Below the pieces are notes generated by a model. The model was not told the origin of the DNA, did not search any database, and was given only the letters and a program-made list of their open reading frames with translations. Positions 19,069 to 28,108 of a stretch of DNA of 64,000 nt are shown piece by piece. The stretch covers positions 49,183 to 113,182 of the forward strand of contig BMUD01000025.1 of the NCBI GenBank assembly GCA_014650015.1. Direction: 5' to 3'. The position numbers were made by a program, and so were the translations under genes. The DNA is from Streptomyces griseoloalbus. GTDB taxonomy: Bacteria > Actinomycetota > Actinomycetes > Streptomycetales > Streptomycetaceae. Positions within the stretch are counted from its first letter, which is position 1; each line of letters starts with the position of its first letter.

Positions 19069-20694
19069 TCACCGGCAGCCGCACGCCGCCAGCGCGGTGG
19101 CCGCTTCGTCCAGGGCGGACTGGGCCGCCGCCGGGCCGCCGGTGCCGTTCGCCAGGAACGCGAAGGCCAGCAGCCGGCCGTCCTTGTCCACGACGGTGCC
19201 CGCCAGGGTGTTCACACCGGTGAGCGTCCCCGTCTTGGCACGTACGACGCCGGCCGCGCCGTCGGCGTAGCGGCCGGCCAGGGTGCCGGTGAAGCCGGCG
19301 ACGGGCAGCCCGGTGAGGGCGGGGCGCAGTTCGGGGTGGGCGGGGTCGCCGGCCTTGACGAGCAGGGCGGCGAGCAGGTCGGCGCTGAGCCTGTCGCGCC
19401 GGTCGAGGCCGCTGCCGTCCTTGACGTCGGCGCCCTGCACGGGCAGGCGGAGCTGTTTCAGCCGGGCGGTGATCGCTTCGCCGGCGCCCGCGAAGTCGGC
19501 CGGCCTGCCGGTGGCGAGGGCGGTGTGCCGGGCGAGGGCCTCGGCGAGGTCGTTGTCGCTGTTGGTCAGCATCCGTTCGACGAGGGCGGCGAGCGGGGGC
19601 GAGGAGACCGTGGCGAGGGTGGACGCGCGGGTGGTGGACTTCGACGGGCCGGGGGGCGTGGCCTTGACGCCGTGTTCCTTCAGGAGGTCGCCGAACGTCC
19701 GCGCGGCGTCGGCGGCCGGGTCCGGGACCCGCGGGGCCGGGCCGCTGGTGGAGCCGTCGGTGCGGGCCTCGTCGACCATCAGGGGGGTGACGGCGGCGAG
19801 GTTCGGGTTGACCCCGATCGGGTGGATCGTGCCGCCCTTGTAGAGGGTCGTGTCGTAGGAGAGGGTCACCTCGCGCACGCCGCGCCTGGCCAGGCCGGCG
19901 GCGGTCCGCTCGGCGAGGTCGCGCAGGTCGGCGAGTCCGTGGGCCTCCTCGCGGGCGGTGAGGGTGGGGTCACCGCCGCCGACCAGGACGACCTCCTTGG
20001 TGTCGGGTTCGTAGACCGCGCGGGTGGTGAGGCGGTGGTCCGGGCCCAGGGCGGAGAGCGCGGCGACCGCGGTGGCGATCTTCGTGGTCGAGGCGGGGGT
20101 GAGCGCGTCCCCCGCGCCGGTGCCGTACAGCCGCTCGCCGGTGGCCACGTCGACCACGGCCGCGGAGCGGCGGCCGAGCGCCGGGGTGTTCAGCAGCGGG
20201 TCGAGGACGCCGGTGAGCGCCTTGCCGCCGGGCGCCGACCGCACGGCGGTGGCGGTACCGCCGAGGCCGGTGAGCACGGACGCGGCGGGCGGGGCGGCCT
20301 GCGGTCCGCGCGGCGGCGTACCGGCGTGGGCACGGGCGCCGCCGTGATCTGTGCCACGCGCGGCTTCGAGGGCCACGGCCCGGTCCCGCTCGGCCGTACG
20401 CTGACCCGAGGAGTCCCAGGGACCGGCGGCGGTCACCACTCCCGCGGCCAGCGCCAGACCGGCGGTGGCGGCGGTCGCGGTGAACCGCCAGGCCTTCGGC
20501 CGTGCGACCCGCGGGACCCGCGGTGAACTGGGCCGTTCCGGCCGCGCGAACCGTGGCCCCGCGGCCGCGGCGAGGCGCGCCAGACGTGGTCGTACGGTCT
20601 CCGCGGCCCGGGCGAGACGCGGCCGTACGGCGTCCGTGATCCGCACGACGTGCGGTCTCGCGGCCCGCCAAGGCCCCAGCTCTGGCACGACCAC
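19069..20694 (-). CDS. dacB: D-alanyl-D-alanine carboxypeptidase/endopeptidase (PBP4, S13 family)
   Basis: This 541-residue penicillin-binding protein trims peptidoglycan stem peptides outside the membrane. The active-site triad is intact: SxxK in TPASTTKIA, SxN in TNSDNDLAE and KTG in AKTGTLTG. The N-terminal 75 residues are an Arg/Ala/Pro-rich cytoplasmic stretch with repeated VRPRLARLA-like units, followed by one membrane anchor (TATAATAGLALAAGVVTAAG). A long Ala/Gly-rich linker precedes the catalytic domain. It is divergent from ppa, with 79 bases between the genes. Confidence 0.93.
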   Translation of the reverse strand: MVVPELGPWRAARPHVVRITDAVRPRLARAAETVRPRLARLAAAAGPRFARPERPSSPRVPRVARPKAWRFTATAATAGLALAAGVVTAAGPWDSSGQRTAERDRAVALEAARGTDHGGARAHAGTPPRGPQAAPPAASVLTGLGGTATAVRSAPGGKALTGVLDPLLNTPALGRRSAAVVDVATGERLYGTGAGDALTPASTTKIATAVAALSALGPDHRLTTRAVYEPDTKEVVLVGGGDPTLTAREEAHGLADLRDLAERTAAGLARRGVREVTLSYDTTLYKGGTIHPIGVNPNLAAVTPLMVDEARTDGSTSGPAPRVPDPAADAARTFGDLLKEHGVKATPPGPSKSTTRASTLATVSSPPLAALVERMLTNSDNDLAEALARHTALATGRPADFAGAGEAITARLKQLRLPVQGADVKDGSGLDRRDRLSADLLAALLVKAGDPAHPELRPALTGLPVAGFTGTLAGRYADGAAGVVRAKTGTLTGVNTLAGTVVDKDGRLLAFAFLANGTGGPAAAQSALDEAATALAACGCR

Positions 20695-20773
20695 CAGCCC
20701 CTTTCGCGATCACCCACCTGCGTGAGGGACACTTAACCACCAGAACTATGTGCTGATCATGGAGGAGCGTCCG

Positions 20774-21265
20774 GTGGAGTTCGACGTCACGATCGAGATC
20801 CCGAAGGGTTCGCGGAACAAGTACGAGGTGGACCACGAGACGGGTCGGATCCGCCTGGACCGTCGGCTCTTCACCTCGACCGCCTACCCGACCGACTACG
20901 GCTTCGTCGAGAACACCCTCGGCGAGGACGGCGACCCGCTGGACGCGCTGGTCATCCTCGACGAGCCGACCTTCCCGGGCTGCCTGATCCGCTGCCGCGC
21001 GATCGGCATGTTCCGCATGACGGACGAGGCGGGCGGCGACGACAAGCTGCTGTGCGTCCCGTCGACGGACCCGCGCGTGGAGCACCTGCGGGACATCCAC
21101 CACGTGTCCGAGTTCGACCGCCTGGAGATCCAGCACTTCTTCGAGGTCTACAAGGACCTGGAGCCGGGCAAGTCGGTCGAGGGCGCCAACTGGGTGGGCC
21201 GGGTGGACGCGGAGGCCGAGATCGAGCGGTCCTACAAGCGCGCCAAGGAGCAGGGCGGCCACTGA
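20774..21265 (+). CDS. ppa: Inorganic pyrophosphatase (soluble family I)
   Basis: This 163-residue cytoplasmic enzyme hydrolyses pyrophosphate released by biosynthetic reactions. Motifs include [32 protein letters not shown], the metal-binding DGDPLDALV and VFEVYKDLE-like [12 protein letters not shown]. The GTG at 20774 is chosen because GGAGGAG lies six bases upstream and it gives the usual family length. The upstream ATGs overlap that site. This cell also encodes a proton-pumping membrane pyrophosphatase further along (60.2-62.6 kb). Confidence 0.97.
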   Translation: MEFDVTIEIPKGSRNKYEVDHETGRIRLDRRLFTSTAYPTDYGFVENTLGEDGDPLDALVILDEPTFPGCLIRCRAIGMFRMTDEAGGDDKLLCVPSTDPRVEHLRDIHHVSEFDRLEIQHFFEVYKDLEPGKSVEGANWVGRVDAEAEIERSYKRAKEQGGH

Positions 21266-21289
21266 GCCCTCACGCAACCGCAGCAGACC

Positions 21290-21315
21290 GGGCCGTACGC
21301 GCACGCGTGCGGCCC
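21290..21315 (+). terminator. ppa terminator
   Basis: A 12-bp hairpin with one G-T wobble (GGGCCGTACGCG / CGCGTGCGGCCC, two-base loop) lies 24 bases after the ppa stop. Confidence 0.65.
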
Positions 21316-21400
21316 GTTCTGGTGTGCTTGCGCATACTGAGGCTGTAGGGGGCAGGCTTAGGACGGCTACGGACGGTGTCGTACGAGGAGAGCGGAGCAG

Positions 21401-23167
21401 GTGACGGACGCGGAGGACCGCAAGCCGCAGTCGGACGAGGCGAGGAGAACGTTCGTGCCTCCCGCCGGTGTCGCGGCGCCGGCCGACGGCGAGTCGTCGA
21501 CGACGTCCGAGTTCGCCCTCCCCCAGGGGCTGGCCGTTCCGAAGACCACCGGTACGGACTCCGAGACGACTTCCGAGTTCGCCCTCCCCGAAGGGCTGGC
21601 CGTCCCGAAGACCACCGGTACGGACTCCGAGACGACCTCCGAGTTCGCCGTTCCGGACGGTCTGGGCGTGCCCCCGCCGCAGCCGCACGAGGCGGAGGGG
21701 TCGGCATTCACCGTGCCGAGCACCTACAGCGCGAAGCAGCCGCCGGCGGCGTTCACCCCGCCCAGCGGGATACCGCTCGTCAGCCTCACCAAGGACGTGC
21801 CCTGGCAGGACCGGATGCGCACGATGCTGCGCATGCCGGTGACCGAGCGGCCTGCGCCGGAATTGGTGCAGCGGCACGACGAGGCGGGGCCGGCCGTGCC
21901 GCGCGTGCTCGACCTGACCCTCCGTATCGGGGAGCTGCTGCTGGCCGGCGGTGAGGGCGCCGAGGACGTGGAGGCGGCGATGTTCGCCGTGTGCCGCTCC
22001 TACGGCCTGGACCGCTGCGAGCCCAACGTCACCTTCACCCTGCTGTCGATCTCCCACCAGCCCTCCCTGGTCGACGACCCGGTGACCGCGTCGCGCACGG
22101 TGCGCCGCCGGAGCCCCGACTACACGCGGCTGGCGGCCGTGTACCGGCTGGTGGACGACCTCAGCGACGACGAGACCCACGTCTCCCTGGAGGAGGCGTA
22201 CGGGCGGCTGGCGGAGATCCGCCGCAACCGGCATCCGTACCCCGGCTGGGTGCTGACGGGGGCCAGCGGGCTGCTCGCGGGCGCGGCCTCGGTGCTCGTG
22301 GGCGGTAACTACCTGGTGTTCGTCGCCGCCGCGATCGGCGCGATGCTGGGCGACCGGCTGGCCTGGCTGTGCGCGGGGCGCGGGCTGCCGGAGTTCTACC
22401 AGTTCACGGTGGCCGCGATGCCCCCGGCCGCGATCGGGGTCGCGCTGACCCTGGCGCACGCGGATGTGAAGGCGTCCGCGGTGATCACCGGTGGGCTGTT
22501 CGCGCTGCTGCCCGGGCGGGCGCTGGTGGCGGGCGTGCAGGACGGTCTGACCGGCTTCTACATCACGGCGTCCGCGCGTCTGCTGGAGGTCCTGTACTTC
22601 TTCGTGGGCATCGTGGCCGGGGTGCTGACGGTGCTGTACTTCGGCGTGCAGCTGGGCGCCAAACTGAACCCGGACGCGGCGCTCGGCGTCTCCGAGCGGC
22701 CGCTGTGGCAGATCGCCGCGTCGATGCTGCTGTCGCTGACCTTCGCGGTCCTGCTCCAGCAGGAACGATCCACTGTGGCGATGGTGACCCTCAACGGCGG
22801 GGTCGCCTGGGTGGTGTACGGCGCGATGCGCTACGCGGGCGACATCTCACCGGTGGCGTCCACGGCCGTGGCGGCGGGGGTGGTGGGCCTGTTCGGCCAG
22901 CTGCTGTCCCGGTACCGGTTCGCGTCCGCGCTGCCGTACACCACGGCGGCGATCGGGCCGCTGCTGCCCGGTTCCGCCACGTACTTCGGTCTGCTGGGGA
23001 TCGCCCAGAACGAGGTCGACTCCGGGCTGGTCTACCTCACACAGGCCGTGGCGCTCGCCATGGCCATCGCGATCGGGGTGAACCTCGGGTCGGAGATCTC
23101 GCGGATGTTCCTGCGGATCGGCTCCGCCGAGAAGCGCCGGGCGGCGAAGCGGACGCGGGGGTTCTAG
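21401..23167 (+). CDS. ThrE-type threonine/serine exporter family membrane protein
   Basis: The protein has 588 residues from GTG 21401. Residues about 1-150 are hydrophilic and include 2.6 copies of a 22-residue repeat starting TTSEFALP. The DUF1212 catalytic-like domain follows (LRIGELLLAGGEGAEDVEAA, then SISHQPS). About ten membrane segments follow, in the order DUF1212-membrane-DUF3815, as in Corynebacterium ThrE. The likely role is export of threonine, serine or related small molecules. The ATG/GTG choice rests on the fit of the hydrophilic head. Confidence 0.88.
   Translation: MTDAEDRKPQSDEARRTFVPPAGVAAPADGESSTTSEFALPQGLAVPKTTGTDSETTSEFALPEGLAVPKTTGTDSETTSEFAVPDGLGVPPPQPHEAEGSAFTVPSTYSAKQPPAAFTPPSGIPLVSLTKDVPWQDRMRTMLRMPVTERPAPELVQRHDEAGPAVPRVLDLTLRIGELLLAGGEGAEDVEAAMFAVCRSYGLDRCEPNVTFTLLSISHQPSLVDDPVTASRTVRRRSPDYTRLAAVYRLVDDLSDDETHVSLEEAYGRLAEIRRNRHPYPGWVLTGASGLLAGAASVLVGGNYLVFVAAAIGAMLGDRLAWLCAGRGLPEFYQFTVAAMPPAAIGVALTLAHADVKASAVITGGLFALLPGRALVAGVQDGLTGFYITASARLLEVLYFFVGIVAGVLTVLYFGVQLGAKLNPDAALGVSERPLWQIAASMLLSLTFAVLLQQERSTVAMVTLNGGVAWVVYGAMRYAGDISPVASTAVAAGVVGLFGQLLSRYRFASALPYTTAAIGPLLPGSATYFGLLGIAQNEVDSGLVYLTQAVALAMAIAIGVNLGSEISRMFLRIGSAEKRRAAKRTRGF
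21500..21673 (+). repeat. 66-bp tandem repeat in the exporter gene
   Basis: Two full 66-base units (21500-21565 and 21566-21631) and a partial third encode TTSEFALPxGLAVPKTTG-type repeats in the cytoplasmic head. The repeat keeps the reading frame, so copy number could change without frameshift. Confidence 0.85.
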
Positions 23168-23342
23168 GGCCTGTCTGACCATTCGCGTCGTCGCCCGCAG
23201 GGCGGCCTCGCGGCGTCAGGTGCGTGCTCTCGGCGTGCCGGGCGCAGAGCCTCGTACGGGATGTACTCGGCTCTGCGCCCGGTGCCGCGAGAGTGCGTGC
23301 ATGGCGTCGCGAGGCAGGCGGGAATCGTCAGACAGGCCCTCT
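23165..23342. repeat. MITE-like long inverted repeat
   Basis: A roughly 178-base segment begins AGGGCCTGTCTGAC and ends with its exact complement GTCAGACAGGCCCT. It also has extensive inner pairing: GGGCGCAGAGCC near 23249 with GGCTCTGCGCCC near 23270, and GCGGCGTC with its counterpart near 23310. The whole unit can fold as one imperfect cruciform and contains no gene. It lies directly after the stop codon of the exporter gene and may also serve as its terminator. Similar elements seem familiar from other Streptomyces genomes, but this is memory only. Confidence 0.7.
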
Positions 23343-23371
23343 AGTCGCCCCGCGCCCCTCTCGCGGGCGGT

Positions 23372-24304
23372 TCAGTAACCGCGGTTGTACGGCTGCTGCT
23401 GGTTCTGGTCGTAGTACTGGTCGTTGCCGTACGGATGCCGGGGCTGCTGCTGGGGTTGCTGCTGGGGCTGCTGCTGGGGCTGCTGCTGCGGGTAACCCTG
23501 GTCGCCGTACGGCTGCTGCGGGTAGCCCTGCTGCGGGTAGCCCTGGTCGCCGTAGTGCTGCTGGGGCTGCTGGGGCTGCTGCGGGGCGGCCGGGGTGATG
23601 CGGCGCAGCTGGGTCGTGGCGTCGTCCATGACGGGGGCCTGCGGGTGCTGCTGCGGGGCGACCGCCGGGGCCTCGGCGGCGGCGCGCTTCTTCTTCCCGC
23701 GCTCGCGCAGGTACTCGACGATGATCGGCACCACGGAGACGAAGACGATCAGAACGAGGATCGGCTCGACGTTGGTCTTGATGAACTCGATCTGGCCGAG
23801 CCAGTAACCGGCGAGGGTGACGCCGCATCCCCAGGCGACACCGCCGATCAGGTTGTACATGAAGAAGGTGCGGTACTTCATGCGGCCGGCGCCGGCCACG
23901 ATGGGGGCGAAGGTGCGCACGATGGGGACGAAGCGGGCCAGGACGATGGCCTTGGGCCCGTACTTCTCCATGAACTCGTGGGCCTTCTCCAGGTTCTCCT
24001 GTTTGAAGAGCTTGGAGTTGGGGCGGTTGAACAGCTTCGGGCCGAAGAACTTGCCGATCATGTAACCGACCTGGTCGCCGATGACGGCGGCCAGCACGAT
24101 CAGCGTGCACACCAGCCAGAGCGGCTGGCTGATGTAAGTGCCCTCGGCCACGAAGAGACCCGCCGTGAACAGCAGGGAGTCACCGGGCAGGAACGCGAAG
24201 AGTCCGGACTCCGCGAAGACGATCAGCAGGATGCCGGGAAGGCTGAAGGTCTCGATCAGGTAGTCCGGGCTCAGCCACTCAGGGCCGAGCGCAAGCGTGG
24301 TCAC
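23372..24304 (-). CDS. DedA-family membrane protein with Pro/Gln/Tyr-rich tail
   Basis: The 310-residue protein starts at GTG 24304 and shows the DedA (SNARE-associated) signature: FAESGLFAFLPGDSLLFTAG, then GDQVGYMIGKFFGPK and RFVPIVRTFAPIVAGAGRM, with about five membrane segments in residues 1-215. DedA proteins are proposed lipid flippases or transporters. The last 80 residues, after the basic ERGKKKR, are an unstructured cytoplasmic tail made of Pro-Gln-Gln runs and YGDQGYPQQ repeats. The open frame continues upstream through a broken regulator remnant, which is not part of this gene. Confidence 0.9.
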   Translation of the reverse strand: MTTLALGPEWLSPDYLIETFSLPGILLIVFAESGLFAFLPGDSLLFTAGLFVAEGTYISQPLWLVCTLIVLAAVIGDQVGYMIGKFFGPKLFNRPNSKLFKQENLEKAHEFMEKYGPKAIVLARFVPIVRTFAPIVAGAGRMKYRTFFMYNLIGGVAWGCGVTLAGYWLGQIEFIKTNVEPILVLIVFVSVVPIIVEYLRERGKKKRAAAEAPAVAPQQHPQAPVMDDATTQLRRITPAAPQQPQQPQQHYGDQGYPQQGYPQQPYGDQGYPQQQPQQQPQQQPQQQPRHPYGNDQYYDQNQQQPYNRGY

Positions 24305-24524
24305 GGGGATGTGGCTCCTGCAGCTGGGGGGTAACGGGCTGGGCTGGCTGCCCAAATTATGAACGCAGCCGTCGAGACCCAGGTTCCGCGGGGGTACCCA
24401 GGATGCCCTGTGGCCCGCCCCGGAGAAAGCCGTGAGCCGGCGTCGCAGGCGATACGCGCCGGTCGTGGCCCGGGAGGGAGCCGGGCCACGACGCTCGGGA
24501 GGTGTGCCGGGCGGCGTGGCCGGG
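24305..24524. other. Gap downstream of the TipA-type remnant
   Basis: Apart from the ribosome-binding region of the DedA gene (GGAG ten bases before its GTG at 24304), this stretch holds no gene I can support. The open frame across it has no recognisable protein motif and is probably fill-in left by the decay of the neighbouring regulator. Confidence 0.5.
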
Positions 24525-24732
24525 ATGTCGGCGGCCGTCAGGTCGGCCATACGCCGGTGGATGGCGTCGAACTCCTCGGTGACGCGTTTCCCGTCGTCCT
24601 CGGCGCGGGAAGCGGTCCGCTCCCGGGACCGCCGGTAGGCGTCGGTGTCGCCCCAGCGGTCGCGCGCCTCGTCCTCGTACCGGTCCGGGCGAAGTCCCCG
24701 AACACCTCGAACGTCTCCTCGGGTGTCCTCAC
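24525..24732 (-). pseudogene. Remnant of a TipA-type MerR regulator
   Basis: Read on the minus strand, 24732-24688 encodes TPEETFEVFGDF. After a one-base register change, 24687-24525 encodes PDRYEDEARDRWGDTDAYRR and then RTASRAEDDGKRVTEEFDAI. Together these match the junction and first helices of the TipAS drug-binding domain. The frame is restored by adding one T between 24687 and 24688 (plus strand), which recreates GDFDPDRY. The MerR DNA-binding half and the end of TipAS are absent, so the locus is doubly truncated. It lies in the 548-base gap between the DedA and glutamate decarboxylase genes. Confidence 0.7.
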
Positions 24733-24852
24733 CCGACGTGAGATGCGAGCCGCTTCCCGATTTCACCCGTTATGTCCGCCTATCGTGTGCGCGTGGCCCA
24801 GCACAGCGCACATTCCCGTCGTCCCCGTCGTTCCCGAGATCAGGAGGCATCC

Positions 24853-26262
24853 ATGCCGCTCCATGAAGGCCCGCAACAGGACGAGCGCCCGGTGTACGTC
24901 AATCCCTTCCTGGGACCGGCGAACCCGGTGGGGGACATGACCGAGGCGCCGCCCAAGCACCGGATGCCCGCCGCTCCCATGGCGCCCTCGACGGCCTATC
25001 AGCTCGTGCACGACGAGCTGATGCTGGACGGCAACGCGCGGCTGAACCTGGCCACCTTCGTCACCACCTGGATGGAGCCGGAGGCCGGGACCCTGATGGC
25101 GGAGTGCCGGGACAAGAACATGATCGACAAGGACGAGTACCCGCGCACGGCCGAGCTGGAGCGACGCTGTGTGGCGATGCTCGCCGACCTGTGGAACGCG
25201 CCCGACCCGTCGGCGGTCGTGGGCTGTTCGACGACCGGTTCGAGCGAGGCGTGCATGCTCGCCGGGATGGCGCTGAAGCGGCGCTGGGCGCGCGGGAACG
25301 CGGACCGGTATCCGTCGCCGGAAGCCCGCCCGAATCTCGTCATGGGCGTCAACGTCCAGGTCTGCTGGGAGAAGTTCTGCGCGTTCTGGGAGGTGGAGGC
25401 CCGTCAGGTGCCCATGGAGGGCGACCGGTTCCACCTCGACCCGGGGGCCGCCGCCGAGCTGTGCGACGAGAACACCATTGGGGTCGTCGGCGTCCTGGGC
25501 TCCACCTTCGACGGGTCGTACGAGCCGGTCGCCGAGCTGTGCGCGGCGCTGGACGGGCTCCAGGAGCGCACCGGTCTCGACATCCCGGTGCACGTCGACG
25601 GGGCGTCCGGCGGGATGATCGCGCCCTTCCTCGACGAGGACCTGGTGTGGGACTTCCGTCTCCCGCGCGTGGCGTCGATCAACACCTCGGGGCACAAGTA
25701 CGGGCTGGTCTACCCGGGCGTCGGCTGGGCGCTGTGGCGGGACGCGGACGCGCTGCCCGAGGAGCTGGTCTTCCGGGTGAACTACCTGGGCGGCGACATG
25801 CCGACCTTCGCCCTGAACTTCTCCCGGCCGGGCGCGCAGGTGGTGGCGCAGTACTACACCTTCCTGCGGCTGGGCCGCGACGGCTACCGCGCGGTGCAGC
25901 AGGCGGCGCGGGACGTGGCCGGGCGGATCGCGCGGCGGATCGCGGCGCTCGGCGACTTCCGGCTCCTCACCCGGGGCGACCAGCTCCCGGTGTTCGCGTT
26001 CACGACCGCGCCCGGGGTGACGTCGTACGACGTCTTCGACGTGTCCCGGCGGATGCGGGAGCGCGGCTGGCTGGTGCCGGCGTACACCTTCCCGGCGAAC
26101 CGTGAGGACCTGTCGGTGCTGCGGGTGGTGTGCCGCAACGGCTTCTCCGAGGACCTCGCCGACCTGTTCGCCGAGGACCTCTCCCGGCTGCTGCCGGAAC
26201 TGCGCCGGCAGCAGAGTCCCCTCACCCACGACAGGAAGGCGGCCACCGGCTTCCACCACTAG
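24853..26262 (+). CDS. gadB: Glutamate decarboxylase
   Basis: This 469-residue PLP enzyme converts glutamate to GABA and consumes a proton. The PLP lysine is Lys282 in INTSGHKYG; other signatures are GCSTTGSSEACMLAGMALK, HVDGASGGMIAPFL and RVNYLGGDMPTF. The ATG at 24853 is supported by CAGGAGG five bases upstream. No antiporter gene is adjacent, unlike enterobacterial acid-resistance operons. A MITE-like inverted repeat follows the stop codon. The C-terminal THDRKAATGFHH resembles the short tail that regulates enterobacterial GadB, but this is only a resemblance. Confidence 0.94.
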   Translation: MPLHEGPQQDERPVYVNPFLGPANPVGDMTEAPPKHRMPAAPMAPSTAYQLVHDELMLDGNARLNLATFVTTWMEPEAGTLMAECRDKNMIDKDEYPRTAELERRCVAMLADLWNAPDPSAVVGCSTTGSSEACMLAGMALKRRWARGNADRYPSPEARPNLVMGVNVQVCWEKFCAFWEVEARQVPMEGDRFHLDPGAAAELCDENTIGVVGVLGSTFDGSYEPVAELCAALDGLQERTGLDIPVHVDGASGGMIAPFLDEDLVWDFRLPRVASINTSGHKYGLVYPGVGWALWRDADALPEELVFRVNYLGGDMPTFALNFSRPGAQVVAQYYTFLRLGRDGYRAVQQAARDVAGRIARRIAALGDFRLLTRGDQLPVFAFTTAPGVTSYDVFDVSRRMRERGWLVPAYTFPANREDLSVLRVVCRNGFSEDLADLFAEDLSRLLPELRRQQSPLTHDRKAATGFHH

Positions 26263-26348
26263 GGCGTGCCGTTCGGATCGTGCCGGGGTCGCTCGGCTGC
26301 AAGGCGCCGTTTCCCGGAGTCGGCCTGATCCGAACGACACCGCCCAGG
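26263..26348. repeat. Short inverted repeat (MITE-like or terminator)
   Basis: GGGCGTGCCGTTCGGATC at the left end pairs imperfectly with GATCCGAACGACACCGCCC at the right end, about 50 bases apart. The element begins right after the glutamate decarboxylase stop and ends just before the stop of the convergent permease gene. It could terminate both transcripts or be a small mobile repeat. Confidence 0.55.
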
Positions 26349-26355
26349 GCCCGGC

Positions 26356-27123
26356 CTAACGGCCGAGCCGCGCGAACCGCCGTACCGCCAGCGGCAAGAA
26401 CACCGCCAGCAGCGCCAGGGGCCATACGACGGCGGCCCACACGTGCCCCGGCTCCCCGCCCGGGCTGCCGAACAGGTCGCGTACGGCCGTGGCGGTCTGC
26501 GACATGGGGTTCCACTGGACGACCGTGCCCAGCCAGTCGGGCATGGACTCGGGGGCCGCGAAGGCGTTGGACAGGAAGCCGACCGGCCAGACCAGGATCT
26601 GCACGGCCTGCACCAGTTCCGGCTTCCCGGCCACCAGCGCCAGATGGATGCCGATCCACAGCATCGCGAACCGGAAGAGCAGGAGCAGTCCCACGGCGCC
26701 GAGGAAGCCGGCCGGACCGCCCTGAGCGCGCCAGCCGAGCGCGGCGGCGACGGCGAGGAGCACCGCCAGGCCGAGCGCCGACTGGAGCATGTCGGCGGCG
26801 GAACGGCCCACGAGGACCGCGCCGCTCGTCATGGGCATGGAGCGGAAGCGGTCGATGACGCCCTTGTTCAGATCCTGGGTGACGGCGACCATCGTGCCCT
26901 CCAGCCCGAAGGCCATGGTGAGCGCGAGCATGCCGGGGACCAGGAAGTCGAGGTACTCGCCGCTCACGCCCCGGCCGCCGCCGACCAGGTAGCCGAACAT
27001 CAGCAGCAGCATCACCGGGAAGACCAGGCTCACCACCACCGTGACCGGCTGCCGCCCCCAGCGGGCGAGTTCGCGGCGGGTCATGGTCCAGGAGTCGGTC
27101 AGGACGTACGTCGGGGTGGTCAT
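26356..27123 (-). CDS. ABC-2 type transporter permease (drug efflux type)
   Basis: The 255-residue protein has six membrane segments and the ABC-2 signature region around [14 protein letters not shown]. It resembles DrrB-type permeases, including the [16 protein letters not shown] segment. Its ATG overlaps the stop of the ATPase gene (ATGA), so the two are translationally coupled. With the ATPase and the PadR regulator upstream it forms a three-gene efflux unit. The substrate is unknown; the DrrAB family exports anthracyclines and other lipophilic compounds. Confidence 0.93.
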   Translation of the reverse strand: MTTPTYVLTDSWTMTRRELARWGRQPVTVVVSLVFPVMLLLMFGYLVGGGRGVSGEYLDFLVPGMLALTMAFGLEGTMVAVTQDLNKGVIDRFRSMPMTSGAVLVGRSAADMLQSALGLAVLLAVAAALGWRAQGGPAGFLGAVGLLLLFRFAMLWIGIHLALVAGKPELVQAVQILVWPVGFLSNAFAAPESMPDWLGTVVQWNPMSQTATAVRDLFGSPGGEPGHVWAAVVWPLALLAVFLPLAVRRFARLGR

Positions 27124-28094
27124 GCGGCCTCCTTCGGCCGGTCGCCGGTGCCGGTCAGCCTCAGGAACACCTCGTCGAGGGTGGGCCTGCGCAGGGCGAT
27201 ATCCTCGGCGTCGACTCCGGACTCCTCCAGCGCGCGGACGACCCCGGCCAGGGCCGCCATGCGGTCGGTGACCGGGGCGCTCAGCAGCCGGCGGTCGGTG
27301 TCCACGGTGACCGCGTCCCGCGGTACGGGCAGCAGGGCGACGGCCGCGCCCAGTTGCCCGGCGTCGCGCAGCACGACGTCGATGCGGTCGCCGCCGATGG
27401 CGGCCTTGAGCTCGTCCGCCGTGCCGTCGGCGACGACCCGGCCGCCGTCCACCACCGAGATCCGGTCGGCGAGCTGGTCGGCCTCCTCCAGGTACTGCGT
27501 GGTGAGCAGCACCGTGGTGCCGCCGCCGACCAGGGAGCGGACCGAGTCCCACACCTCCGCGCGGCCGCGCGGGTCGAGGCCGGTGGTCGGTTCGTCCAGG
27601 AAGAGCACCTCCGGGTCGGTGATCAGGGAGGCGGCGAGGTCCAGCCGGCGCCGCATACCGCCGCTGTACTGCTTCACCGCCTTGTGTCCGGTGCCGGAGA
27701 GCCCGAAGCGCTCCAGCAGCTCGTCGGCACGCGCGCGTGCGCGCCGCGCGCCCAGGTGGTGCAGGCGGCCGAACAGTTCCAGGTTCTGCCGGCCGCCGAG
27801 CTCCTCGTCGAGCGCCGCGTGCTGGCCGAGCAGGCCGATGCGCAGGCGCACGGCGTAGCCCTCGCGCACGACGTCGTGTCCTGCCACCTCGACCCGGCCC
27901 GCGTCGGGCCGCAGCAGGGTGGCCAGGATGCGGACCAGGGTGGTCTTGCCCGCCCCGTTGGGGCCGAGCACTCCGTGCACCGTGCCGCGCGCGACCGTCA
28001 GGTCGAGCCCGTCCAGTGCGGGTTTGCCGTGTTTCCCACCGCTTCCGCCGTATGTCTTGCGTGCGTCCTCGACGGTGATCGCCGCGTCGGCCAC
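27120..28094 (-). CDS. ABC transporter ATP-binding protein (DrrA-type)
   Basis: The 324-residue ATPase has Walker [11 protein letters not shown]-loop in [15 protein letters not shown], signature [13 protein letters not shown], Walker [13 protein letters not shown] and the C-terminal domain typical of daunorubicin-resistance ATPases ([15 protein letters not shown]). GTG 28094 is chosen because GAGGGGG lies five bases upstream; an in-frame TTG at 28115 is less likely. Its promoter region carries two PadR-type inverted repeats, so expression is probably derepressed when the PadR protein binds a ligand. Confidence 0.94.
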   Translation of the reverse strand: MADAAITVEDARKTYGGSGGKHGKPALDGLDLTVARGTVHGVLGPNGAGKTTLVRILATLLRPDAGRVEVAGHDVVREGYAVRLRIGLLGQHAALDEELGGRQNLELFGRLHHLGARRARARADELLERFGLSGTGHKAVKQYSGGMRRRLDLAASLITDPEVLFLDEPTTGLDPRGRAEVWDSVRSLVGGGTTVLLTTQYLEEADQLADRISVVDGGRVVADGTADELKAAIGGDRIDVVLRDAGQLGAAVALLPVPRDAVTVDTDRRLLSAPVTDRMAALAGVVRALEESGVDAEDIALRRPTLDEVFLRLTGTGDRPKEAA

Positions 28095-28108
28095 TGGGAC
28101 CCCCTCGC

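Noticed and set aside
23372-24766. The DedA protein starting at 24766 with a 150-residue hydrophilic head
   Set aside because: That head is the TipA-type remnant read in frame by chance; DedA proteins begin near the GTG at 24304 and no ribosome-binding site supports the longer form.
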